Shown here piece by piece: positions 1 through 5,977 of a DNA stretch of 6,092 nucleotides. Source of the DNA: DATJFQ01 sp035495555 (GTDB lineage Bacteria; Acidobacteriota; Vicinamibacteria; Vicinamibacterales; 2-12-FULL-66-21). The stretch spans positions 1 to 6,092 of the forward strand of contig DATJFQ010000065.1 of NCBI GenBank assembly GCA_035495555.1. Direction: 5' to 3'. A program made the position numbers and the translations under genes. The first letter of the stretch is position 1, and the number at the start of each line of letters is the position of its first letter. Below the pieces are notes generated by a model. That model ran no database searches and had not been told where the DNA came from. It worked only from the letters and a program-made list of their open reading frames with translations.

Positions 1-542
1 AACGCCCTGCCATAGCCGGCCACCACTTTGCCGATGCGGCCATAACCGTAGATGCCGAGCGTCTTTCCGCGCAATGTATGCCCGACGCCGATTTGCCACG
101 CCCCTCGACCGAGCGCCGCGACCTGTGCCGGAAGCTGCCGCACGGCCGCGAGCACCAGCGCCCAGGTCAACTCCGCGGCGGCGTAGGACGGCGTGTCCGC
201 GTGCTGATTGGACGAGACGATCACACCGTGTTTCGTGCAGGCGTCGATATCGATGTGCGGATAGACGCTGCGTTGGCTGATCAGCCGCAGCCTGGGGAGC
301 CGGGCGACGAGCGGCGCCTGAATCTTGGTCCGCTCGCGGATGAGGACCAGCACTTCGCTGTCTTTGAGCCGCTCGGCAAGTACGTCCACATCATCGACGT
401 GATCGTTCCAGATGGTGACGTCGAACGCCGCCAGCTTGGCGAAGCACGGTAGCGCGTGCAGCGTATCGAAGTAGTCGTCGAGGATCGCCACCGTGACCGG
501 AGGACGATCAAGGGCGGCGCCGGACGGGAGGATCCGGCGCAC
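1..542 (-). CDS. D-2-hydroxyacid dehydrogenase family protein (3' part beyond window)
   Basis: This is the N-terminal ~180 codons of an NAD(P)-dependent D-isomer-specific 2-hydroxyacid dehydrogenase; the gene runs off the window at base 1. The frame reads VAILDDYFDTLHALPCF at the start of the catalytic domain, then IRERTKI, LISQRSVYPHIDID, SNQHADTPSYAAAELTWAL, and the Rossmann nucleotide-binding loop GYGRIG (residues 166-171 from the GTG at 542). This order is typical of the family. The catalytic Arg, Glu and His normally lie further downstream and are not covered. The enzyme is presumably cytoplasmic and interconverts a 2-oxoacid and a D-2-hydroxyacid; the substrate cannot be told. The start is uncertain. 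GTG at 542 overlaps the preceding stop (TAGTG) and suits translational coupling. GTG at 491 would begin directly at VAILDD, closer to usual family N-termini. Neither has a convincing Shine-Dalgarno sequence. Family call is strong, start weak. Confidence 0.88.
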   Translation of the reverse strand, partial: MRRILPSGAALDRPPVTVAILDDYFDTLHALPCFAKLAAFDVTIWNDHVDDVDVLAERLKDSEVLVLIRERTKIQAPLVARLPRLRLISQRSVYPHIDIDACTKHGVIVSSNQHADTPSYAAAELTWALVLAAVRQLPAQVAALGRGAWQIGVGHTLRGKTLGIYGYGRIGKVVAGYGRA

Positions 543-2770
543 TACGCCCAGCTGAATCCCTGTTTGCCGATCGGAATCGTTCGGATCCGTTTACCCGTTG
601 CTGCGTAGATGGCGTTGGTGATGGCCGGAATGATCGGCGGCAGCGCCGGTTCGCCGAGGCCTGTCGGCGCATTGTCGGTTTTCAGGAAGTGCACCTCGAT
701 GTCCTTTGGCGCCTGATTCATCCGCACCAGACGGTGATCGTTGAAGTTCACCTGCTGGGCGCGGCCGTTGACGAACGTTGTCTCCTGCGCCATCACCGCG
801 CCCATCCCGTCGATGACGGAGCCTTGTACCTGGTGGACGGCGTTCAGTGGATTGATAACCTGGCTCCCGATGTCGGCGGCAACCCAGACTTTGTTGATCT
901 TCACCCGGTTCTGGGCGTCAACCGACACTTCGGCTACTTCGGCGAAGTACCCGAGGTGCGCGTAAAGGAACGCGACGCCCATACCCGTGCCTTTCGGCAG
1001 CTGTCGCTTGCCCCAGCCTGACTTTTCCGCCGCCAGCTTCAGCACGCCTTTCGCGCGCTCCGCGTTGAACGCGTCGCGCGTATTCGGCAGCAGCTTGCGC
1101 GGCGTGTCGAGCAGCGCGAGGCGGAAGTCGACCGGATCCTTGCCCGAGGCGACCGCGAGCTCGTCGATGAAGCCTTGATACACGAAGGTCGTTCCGTTGG
1201 TGCCTGGCGCGCGAAGCGGACCGGTCGGGATGCCCATCGGGATGAGCGAAGCGTTGAACGAGAAGTTCGGGATGAAGCCGGCGGGGAACGACGCGCCGCC
1301 AATCGCGGTGTTCGGCGCGAACTTCTCGCCCTCGCCGAAGGCGACGTAATGCTGGTTCCACGCGACGATTTTCCCCGATGCGTCGAGGCCGGCCTTGAAG
1401 AAGTGGTAGCCCGCCGGACGATAGAAGTCGTGGGTCAGGTCGTCCTGCCGCGACCACAGGAGCTTGACCGGCGTGCCGTTCATCTCCCGCGCGATCCATG
1501 CCGCGTCTGCCATGTAGTCGTTCAGGATTCGTCGTCCGAAGCCGCCACCCATGCGGACGAAATGCACGGTGATGTCGTTCTCGGCCATGCCGAGCGACTG
1601 CGCGATCACCTGCCGGCCTTCCCGCGGCGTCTGCGTCCCAACCCAGACTTCGAGCTTTCCGTCTTTGTAATGCGCCGTGCAGTTCTGCGGCTCGAGCGGC
1701 GCATGCGCGAGGAACGGATAGTAATAGGCGGCCTCGACGGTCTTGACGGCGCCGGCGAGCGCACGTTCGGTGTCGCCGTCGTTATATAGCTTGACCTGCG
1801 GTGGCTGCTTCGACAGCTCCTGCGCGCGTCTGTTGAAGCCTTCAGTGCTGTTGGCGGCGGTGGGCCCTTCGTTCCACGTGACCTTCAGCTTCGTGCGCGC
1901 CTGCTGCGCGTGCCACCACGTGTCGGCCACGATGGCCACACCGCCGTGCAGGCTGACGCCGATGCAGCAGGCGGGATAGGTGTAGGTCAAGTCGGGACCG
2001 CCGGGGACGATGAACGCGTTGCGGACGCCGGGAAGCTTCTTGATTTCGTCGACGTTGGCGGTCGCGACCTTGCCGCCCGGTACGGGGCATTTCTCGTACG
2101 CGGCGTAAAGCATCCCCGGGAGCTTCACGTCGATGGCGTACAGCGGCTCGCCGCGCACGATCTTCGGCACGTCCTGGTTCTTCGCGGGCGAGCCGATCAC
2201 CTTGTAGTCCTTCGGGTCCTTGACCTTGACGGACTTCAGGTCCGGCGCCGGCATGGTCGCGGCCCTGGCGGCGAGCTCGCCGTAGCCGAGCGATCGGTTC
2301 GACGCCATGTGACGGACCCGGCCGGACGCGGTGTTGCATTCGCCCACCTGGACGCCCCAGGTTTGTGCGGCGGCGGCCACGAGCATCTGCCGCGCCGCGG
2401 CGCCGCATTGCCGCAGCGGTTCCCAGTTGATAGGCGTGGCCGTGCTGCCGCCGGTCCGCTGAATGCCGAAACTCTGTTCGTCCAGCGGCGCGTTCTCGAT
2501 CGTGACGTCCTTCCAGTCCACGTCGAGTTCGTCCGCGATGATCATCGGCAGGTGCACTTTCGCACCCTGCCCACCCTCGGGGTTCTTGCCGAGGATGGTC
2601 ACCTTGCCGTCGGGAGCAATCTTCAGGAACGCCCACGGCTTGTAGTTCGCCCCGCCGGCAGGTGCGCGGCTGCCTTCCTGGCCCAGGACGGCGGGCGGGT
2701 CGAGATAGATTGCGACCATCAGGCCGCCGCCGGCGAGCGCCGTGGCGCGCAGGAAAGATCGGCGATTCAT
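542..2770 (-). CDS. Xanthine dehydrogenase family molybdopterin-binding subunit, isoquinoline 1-oxidoreductase beta (IorB) type
   Basis: This 742-residue protein is the large catalytic subunit of a molybdenum hydroxylase. The family binds molybdopterin cytosine dinucleotide and hydroxylates N-heterocycles or oxidises aldehydes with water as oxygen donor. It begins MNRRSFLRATALAGGG, a twin-arginine signal (RRSFLR) ahead of a hydrophobic stretch, so the mature enzyme is probably periplasmic. Visible motifs are the MGGGFGRR cofactor loop (407-414), GPLRAPGTNG in the middle, a glycine-rich QVQGSVIDGMGAVMAQE region, and GLGEPALPP near the C-terminus with the expected catalytic Glu at 707. Length fits IorB-like subunits. 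The frame stays open far upstream to 3187, but that part is the shifted reading of the neighbouring iron-sulfur gene. ATG 2770 is chosen for the Tat signal, a near-ideal Shine-Dalgarno sequence and an ATGA overlap with the upstream stop. The small subunit immediately precedes it and no FAD subunit is present. Substrate unknown. Confidence 0.95.
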   Translation of the reverse strand: MNRRSFLRATALAGGGLMVAIYLDPPAVLGQEGSRAPAGGANYKPWAFLKIAPDGKVTILGKNPEGGQGAKVHLPMIIADELDVDWKDVTIENAPLDEQSFGIQRTGGSTATPINWEPLRQCGAAARQMLVAAAAQTWGVQVGECNTASGRVRHMASNRSLGYGELAARAATMPAPDLKSVKVKDPKDYKVIGSPAKNQDVPKIVRGEPLYAIDVKLPGMLYAAYEKCPVPGGKVATANVDEIKKLPGVRNAFIVPGGPDLTYTYPACCIGVSLHGGVAIVADTWWHAQQARTKLKVTWNEGPTAANSTEGFNRRAQELSKQPPQVKLYNDGDTERALAGAVKTVEAAYYYPFLAHAPLEPQNCTAHYKDGKLEVWVGTQTPREGRQVIAQSLGMAENDITVHFVRMGGGFGRRILNDYMADAAWIAREMNGTPVKLLWSRQDDLTHDFYRPAGYHFFKAGLDASGKIVAWNQHYVAFGEGEKFAPNTAIGGASFPAGFIPNFSFNASLIPMGIPTGPLRAPGTNGTTFVYQGFIDELAVASGKDPVDFRLALLDTPRKLLPNTRDAFNAERAKGVLKLAAEKSGWGKRQLPKGTGMGVAFLYAHLGYFAEVAEVSVDAQNRVKINKVWVAADIGSQVINPLNAVHQVQGSVIDGMGAVMAQETTFVNGRAQQVNFNDHRLVRMNQAPKDIEVHFLKTDNAPTGLGEPALPPIIPAITNAIYAATGKRIRTIPIGKQGFSWA

Positions 2771-3255
2771 CGGATCACCTCCGCCGTGGTGGCCGCGGGA
2801 CTCACCGTTCCAGCGGCTTTGTGAATCGCTTCGCGGATGCGGGTGTAGGTAGCACAACGACAGAGATTGCCACTCATCGCGACGTCGATGTCCGCATCTG
2901 TCGGACGCGGATTGCGACGGAGCAGGGCAGCGGCGGACATGATCTGCCCGGCCTGGCAATAGCCGCACTGCGGCACGTCGAGCTCCTCCCACACGCGCTG
3001 CAGCGGGTGCGAAGCATCGGGGGACAGCCCTTCGATGGTCGTGATCGCCGCGCCGGCCGCCGCGGACACCGGAGTCTGACAGGAGCGGACGGCGTTGCCG
3101 CGCAGGTGCACGGTGCACGCGCCGCACTGACCCAGGCCGCAGCCGAACTTGGTTCCGCGCAGGTCGAGGACATCGCGGAGCACCCACAGCAGCGGCATGT
3201 CCTGCGGGACATCAACCGTAACGGACTTCCCGTTGACGTTCAGCGTGAATGGCAT
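2767..3255 (-). CDS. (2Fe-2S)-binding small subunit of molybdenum hydroxylase (IorA/CoxS type)
   Basis: This 162-residue protein is the electron-transfer subunit for the adjacent molybdopterin subunit. The N-terminal plant-ferredoxin-like domain carries the first [2Fe-2S] ligands at Cys39, Cys44, Cys47 (CGLGQCGACTV) and Cys59. The C-terminal helical domain carries the second cluster at Cys97 and Cys100 (QCGYCQAGQ) and Cys132 and Cys134 (GNLCRCATY). All eight ligands are intact and the length is normal for the family. There is no signal peptide of its own; in exported members the small subunit is thought to be carried through the Tat system with its folded Tat-tagged partner. It starts 8 bases after the adaptor stop, with AGGA about 6 bases ahead of ATG. 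Its final codons (EVIR) contain the ribosome binding site of the large subunit, and its TGA overlaps that ATG. In two-subunit IorAB-type enzymes electrons pass to a cytochrome or quinone rather than to NAD via FAD; no such acceptor gene is in the window. Confidence 0.96.
   Translation of the reverse strand: MPFTLNVNGKSVTVDVPQDMPLLWVLRDVLDLRGTKFGCGLGQCGACTVHLRGNAVRSCQTPVSAAAGAAITTIEGLSPDASHPLQRVWEELDVPQCGYCQAGQIMSAAALLRRNPRPTDADIDVAMSGNLCRCATYTRIREAIHKAAGTVSPAATTAEVIR
2773..2782 (-). promoter_or_regulatory. Near-ideal Shine-Dalgarno sequence for the molybdopterin subunit
   Basis: On the minus strand the sequence GGAGGTGATC is a ten-base complement of the canonical 16S rRNA 3' end. Its GGAGG core lies 7 bases before ATG 2770. 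It is embedded in the last codons of the iron-sulfur subunit, so the large subunit should be translated strongly and coupled to its partner. It decides the start of the large subunit against longer upstream readings. Confidence 0.9.
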
Positions 3256-3263
3256 GGTTTATC

Positions 3264-4550
3264 CTACGGCATCCTTCCGCGCTCGGCGCGTAGAAAGAAC
3301 GCGCCTTCCGCGACGACCATCTCGCCCGGTTCGAGGCCGCTCGAGACGGCGATGTCCTCACCTTGTATGTCGCCAGGAGTGACGTCGCGCGGCATGAATC
3401 TGCCGGCTCCCGTCGCCACAAACACGACGGACCGCGTCCCCATCGTCTGCACCGCCGTCTTGGGCACGACCACCACAGGCCTGGCGCTCCGTCCGGCAAC
3501 GTTGACGTCTACGAACAAGCCCAGACGAAGGCGGTCGCCGCGGTTGGGAACCTCAGCGCGAAGTTTGGCGGTTCGCGTTTCCTGCTGCACCTGCGGATCG
3601 ATGTAATTCACCCGGCCGCGAAGCTCGAGCCCCGGATAAGCCGCGGTCGTGATGGTGACCGGACTTCCCACGCCAACGGTGGAGAAATCGCGTTCGTACA
3701 GATCGGCGACGACCCACACGGTGGACAGGTCGGTGACAGTGAACAGCGGTGTGGAGAGATCGATATTCAATCCCGGATTCGCGGCGCGCTTCGTGATGAC
3801 TCCGGCGATCGGCGCCTTGACGTCAAAGGTGGTTACCACGTCTGCCGGCGATGCGATGCGCTGGGCCTTGTCCTCCGGTATGCCAAGCAGGACGAGCCGC
3901 GATCGCGCGACTTCCTGTGCGCGATCCATTTCGGCGGCCTCCGCCGTCATCTTCTCCAGTTCTTCCCGACTGACCGCGCCAATCGCATACAGCCGCTGCG
4001 TGCGTGTCAGCGCGAGACCGTGCGCGTCGCGCGCCGCTTTCGCCTGGATGAATGCCGTCTGCGCGTCGGCGAGCTCAGGACTGTAGACCGTCGCGAGTAC
4101 TTCGTTCTGCATCACCATCTGGCCGAGTTCTGCTCGGACCTGTGTCACACGACCGGCAACGAGGGAGGTGACGTCGAGATTCTTGTACGCGTTCGGCTGC
4201 ACGACGCCGGGCAGGTGCAGCCGGGTGACCGCGGTGCCCTTCCGTGCCGCGACGGTTCGAATGCCGGCGCGTTGGACCATCTCGGAGGTGAGAACGATCT
4301 CGCGGGATCCGGGATCGGGGATCGGGGATCCGGCGGTTCGGGGGGGCGGGGGTTCGTGGTTCGACGTTCCGGGTTCGGGCATGGGCATGCCCGCATGTTC
4401 GTGCCCGCCCGATGGCGTCGCGGCCTCGGGCACAGAATCTGTGTTCTTCGGATCCCCGATCCCCGATCCCGGATCCCGATCCCGCGAGCACGCCGCGCCG
4501 GAGCCACTGCAAACCAGGGCGACGGCGGCGAGTGCGAGCCACCCTTTCAT
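3264..4550 (-). CDS. Efflux RND transporter periplasmic adaptor subunit (CusB/HlyD family)
   Basis: This 428-residue membrane fusion protein would bridge an inner-membrane RND pump and a TolC-type channel. The first 21 residues are a hydrophobic export signal ending GAAC, an imperfect lipobox, so Cys21 may be lipidated. Residues ~22-83 form a Pro/Gly-rich linker with GHEHAGMPMP (49-58), whose His and Met residues resemble the metal-binding N-terminus of CusB-type adaptors. From ~84 the fold is standard: EIVLTSEMVQRAGI, a barrel-sandwich half (GRVTQVRAELGQMV, ~133-146), an alpha-hairpin (~155-225), the second half (DVKAPIAGVITKR, 243-255), a beta-barrel with TDLSTVWVVADLYERD (~273-288), and a C-terminal membrane-proximal domain. 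ATG 4550 is chosen over the longer reading from 4595 because it starts the signal peptide, has GGGGAG 5 bases upstream and overlaps the TolC stop as ATGA. The linker encodes two unusual heptamer repeat blocks. Metal specificity is inferred only. Confidence 0.93.
   Translation of the reverse strand: MKGWLALAAVALVCSGSGAACSRDRDPGSGIGDPKNTDSVPEAATPSGGHEHAGMPMPEPGTSNHEPPPPRTAGSPIPDPGSREIVLTSEMVQRAGIRTVAARKGTAVTRLHLPGVVQPNAYKNLDVTSLVAGRVTQVRAELGQMVMQNEVLATVYSPELADAQTAFIQAKAARDAHGLALTRTQRLYAIGAVSREELEKMTAEAAEMDRAQEVARSRLVLLGIPEDKAQRIASPADVVTTFDVKAPIAGVITKRAANPGLNIDLSTPLFTVTDLSTVWVVADLYERDFSTVGVGSPVTITTAAYPGLELRGRVNYIDPQVQQETRTAKLRAEVPNRGDRLRLGLFVDVNVAGRSARPVVVVPKTAVQTMGTRSVVFVATGAGRFMPRDVTPGDIQGEDIAVSSGLEPGEMVVAEGAFFLRAERGRMP
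4303..4478. repeat. Perfect 30-bp inverted repeat built from GGGATCS heptamers, 116-bp spacer
   Basis: The left arm (4303-4332) and right arm (4449-4478) are exact reverse complements over 30 bases. Each arm's core (4304-4331 and 4450-4477) is four tandem heptamers in the order GGGATCC, GGGATCG, GGGATCG, GGGATCC. Both arms lie inside the adaptor gene and are translated as DPGSGIGDP (residues ~26-34) and GSPIPDPGSR (~74-83), flanking the His/Met-rich linker. In mRNA they could pair into a long GC-rich stem beginning about 70 bases after the start codon. The array looks inserted into, or grown within, a disordered linker rather than conserved for protein function. Confidence 0.93.
4335..4378. 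repeat. GGTTCGN heptamer array in adaptor linker
   Basis: Four consecutive heptamers occupy 4351-4378: GGTTCGT, GGTTCGA, the degenerate CGTTCCG, and GGTTCGG. A further GGTTCGG lies at 4335-4341, separated by a G-rich run. The array sits wholly between the arms of the GGGATCS inverted repeat and encodes the Pro-rich linker PEPGTSNHEPPPP. Same period, different core sequence. Confidence 0.75.
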
Positions 4551-5977
4551 CGAATCTCCCCGCGTGCGCTGCGGAGGGCGACACGCGTGTTCCATGCGCG
4601 TTCCAACACCGATGTGTAGCCTCCCTCGACGTCGAGATAGCGTCGCTGTTCGGTGAGCAGCTCGTTCAACGGCGTACGTCCAAGATCGTAGGCCTCGAGC
4701 TGGACGTCCACGTTCTGCCTCGCCAGATCCCGGATCGTCGTTGCGTACATGTCGACCGCCCGCCGCGCTTCACGGTCGCGAACGACCGCTGCGTCGAGCT
4801 CCGCCTGCGCCCTGAGCTGTCGCGCCGCGAGCGTCTGTTCTTCAGCGGTGCGCTCTGCGAGCGCGGACGCTACACTGCCTTGATTCTGGTTACGCACTGG
4901 CAGCTGAATCTTCGCGCCGACGGTGAAGCTATGAAAGTTCCCTTGCACCGGGACCAGCCGGCCGGCGTCATCGAAGCCGCGCTGCTTGAAGCCGTACCCT
5001 TCATTTCCGTAATTACCGACGAGCGACATGTCGGTGCGGCCCTCGCGGCGCGCGGCTTCGACACGTGCATCGGCCAGGGTCACGCGAGATGCTGCTTCAC
5101 GGACATCGGCGCGGGCCGCGATCGACGCTGGCGGTTGCTGCGCGGCGTCATCATTGGAGCGAACGAGCATTTCCAGCGATTCACGCAGGACGAGGGGCTC
5201 GTTCGGAGCGAGACCAATCAGCGCTTTCAACTCTATCGCCGCCGCCTCGGCGTCGGCCTGCACAAGCGCGAGATCCGCCTCGAGCCGACCCGCTTCGACG
5301 CCAGCGATGTTCGCATCCAGCTTCGGCGAGTACCCTTCGGTGACCTTTGCGTCAAGCAGCTCGCGCATGCGTCGAGCCGTCGTCAGCGCCTCGTTCGTGA
5401 TCTCGACATTACGTCTCGCCGCGAGCAGCCGTCCCGCCTGTTTGCGTACTTCAGCCGCAAGCAGCCGTTCGCGATCCTGGACCGAGAGCGTCGTGGTCTC
5501 GACCGACCGTTGCGCGGCGCTCACACGCGCATTCCGTCGCGACAGGTCGAGCGGCCAGTCGACCTCGAACAGCGCCTGGTGCTGCGCGTTGGTCATCAGC
5601 ATCTCGGTCGCGGTGAATGTCGGGTTGGGCCTGAGTCCCGCCTGCGTGACTTCGCCGCCCGCGGCGGTGATCGTCGTTCGTGCCGCGCGGATTTCCGGGG
5701 AGCGCTCGAGCGCTGTGGCCACGAGCTGCTCGACGCCGGTCGTTTCCTGTGCGAATCCGTTTGTGGAAACGCCGATGCTGACCACAAGCCATGCGACTAC
5801 GCCAAGGCTTCGTCGCACCAGCGACACAGGGACACAGAGATTCGTTTTTCTCTGTGCTCCTCGCTGAACCTGTGTAGTTCTGTGTCGCGTACTGCCGGCG
5901 GTCGTCGCTGCGATTCGGGAGCGCATGTCATTGTTCGTGCCTGTAGCGCGTAGCCCGTAGCCTGTAGCCCGTCTCAT
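4547..5977 (-). CDS. TolC family outer-membrane efflux protein (CusC-like)
   Basis: This 476-residue protein would form the outer-membrane channel of a tripartite efflux system. The mature part begins after FAQ (residues 75-77): ETTGVEQLVATALERSPEIRAA, then LRPNPTFTATEM, followed by two outer-membrane efflux repeats, each a long Ala/Arg/Glu-rich helical hairpin with a beta segment (e.g. FTVGAKIQLPVRNQNQGSVASA). The C-terminal helix reads AYDLGRTPLNELLTEQRRYLD, typical of the family. The signal peptide is RRSLGVVAWLVVSIGVSTNGFAQ (shown here only as residues 55-77). ATG 5977 is chosen because AGGGAG lies 6 bases upstream and the ATGA overlaps the previous stop, the same arrangement as two other junctions here. 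It leaves an odd ~53-residue preamble, made largely of repeat DNA, before the signal peptide. GTG 5818 or 5827, or ATG 5926, would give shorter products but lack a clear Shine-Dalgarno. The function call is firm; the start is moderately supported. Confidence 0.92.
   Translation of the reverse strand: MRRATGYGLRATGTNNDMRSRIAATTAGSTRHRTTQVQRGAQRKTNLCVPVSLVRRSLGVVAWLVVSIGVSTNGFAQETTGVEQLVATALERSPEIRAARTTITAAGGEVTQAGLRPNPTFTATEMLMTNAQHQALFEVDWPLDLSRRNARVSAAQRSVETTTLSVQDRERLLAAEVRKQAGRLLAARRNVEITNEALTTARRMRELLDAKVTEGYSPKLDANIAGVEAGRLEADLALVQADAEAAAIELKALIGLAPNEPLVLRESLEMLVRSNDDAAQQPPASIAARADVREAASRVTLADARVEAARREGRTDMSLVGNYGNEGYGFKQRGFDDAGRLVPVQGNFHSFTVGAKIQLPVRNQNQGSVASALAERTAEEQTLAARQLRAQAELDAAVVRDREARRAVDMYATTIRDLARQNVDVQLEAYDLGRTPLNELLTEQRRYLDVEGGYTSVLERAWNTRVALRSARGEIR
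4556..4561 (-). promoter_or_regulatory. Ribosome binding site of the adaptor gene
   Basis: GGGGAG on the minus strand lies 5 bases before ATG 4550, inside the final codons of the TolC-type gene. Together with the ATGA overlap it supports ATG 4550 rather than the in-frame ATG at 4595. Confidence 0.7.
5821..5888. repeat. Imperfect ACACAG-type hairpin repeat at the TolC N-terminus
   Basis: GCGACACAG (5821-5829) pairs with CTGTGTCGC (5880-5888), and inside it CACAGAGA (5833-5840) pairs with TCTCTGTG (5849-5856) around a T-rich loop. The element also holds direct near-copies of GACACAG. It lies in frame immediately before the TolC signal peptide and is translated as part of residues ~30-53. It resembles the ACACAG/CTGTGT dispersed repeats often seen between genes in some high-GC phyla; that resemblance is from memory. 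Confidence 0.75.
5942..5972. repeat. YGTAGCC heptamer array just after the TolC start codon
   Basis: Four tandem heptamers (TGTAGCG, CGTAGCC, CGTAGCC, TGTAGCC) plus a partial CGT fill 31 bases that begin two codons after ATG 5977 in the direction of translation. They are read as RRATGYGLRATG. Because seven is not a multiple of three, copy number changes would alter the frame. Confidence 0.85.

Noticed and set aside
2773..2782. GATCACCTCC on the plus strand, identical to a 16S rRNA 3' end
   Set aside because: No rRNA sequence surrounds it; on the coding strand it is simply an optimal Shine-Dalgarno sequence.
1910..2824. 304-codon open frame on the plus strand
   Set aside because: Antisense to the molybdopterin subunit; Arg/Ala/Gly/Val-rich shadow without motifs.
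2771..3187. N-terminal extension of the molybdopterin subunit frame (881-residue reading)
   Set aside because: The extra 139 residues are the out-of-frame reading of the intact iron-sulfur subunit; the Tat signal and ideal Shine-Dalgarno place the start at 2770.
4303..4478. Possible CRISPR array or insertion-sequence ends
   Set aside because: The repeats are 7-base tandem units without spacers of uniform length, there is no transposase in or next to the interval, and the 116-bp spacer is in-frame linker coding sequence.
3363..4619. 418-codon open frame on the plus strand
   Set aside because: Antisense to the adaptor gene; composition is biased and no domain is visible.
5821..5888. Possible rho-independent terminator
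   Set aside because: The T-run is in the inner loop rather than after the stem, and the element lies inside the likely TolC coding frame, not at a gene end.
4412..5953. 513-codon open frame on the plus strand
   Set aside because: It lies antisense to the TolC and adaptor genes, which have clear family motifs; its product is Arg/His-rich without recognisable domains, as expected of a shadow frame in high-GC DNA.
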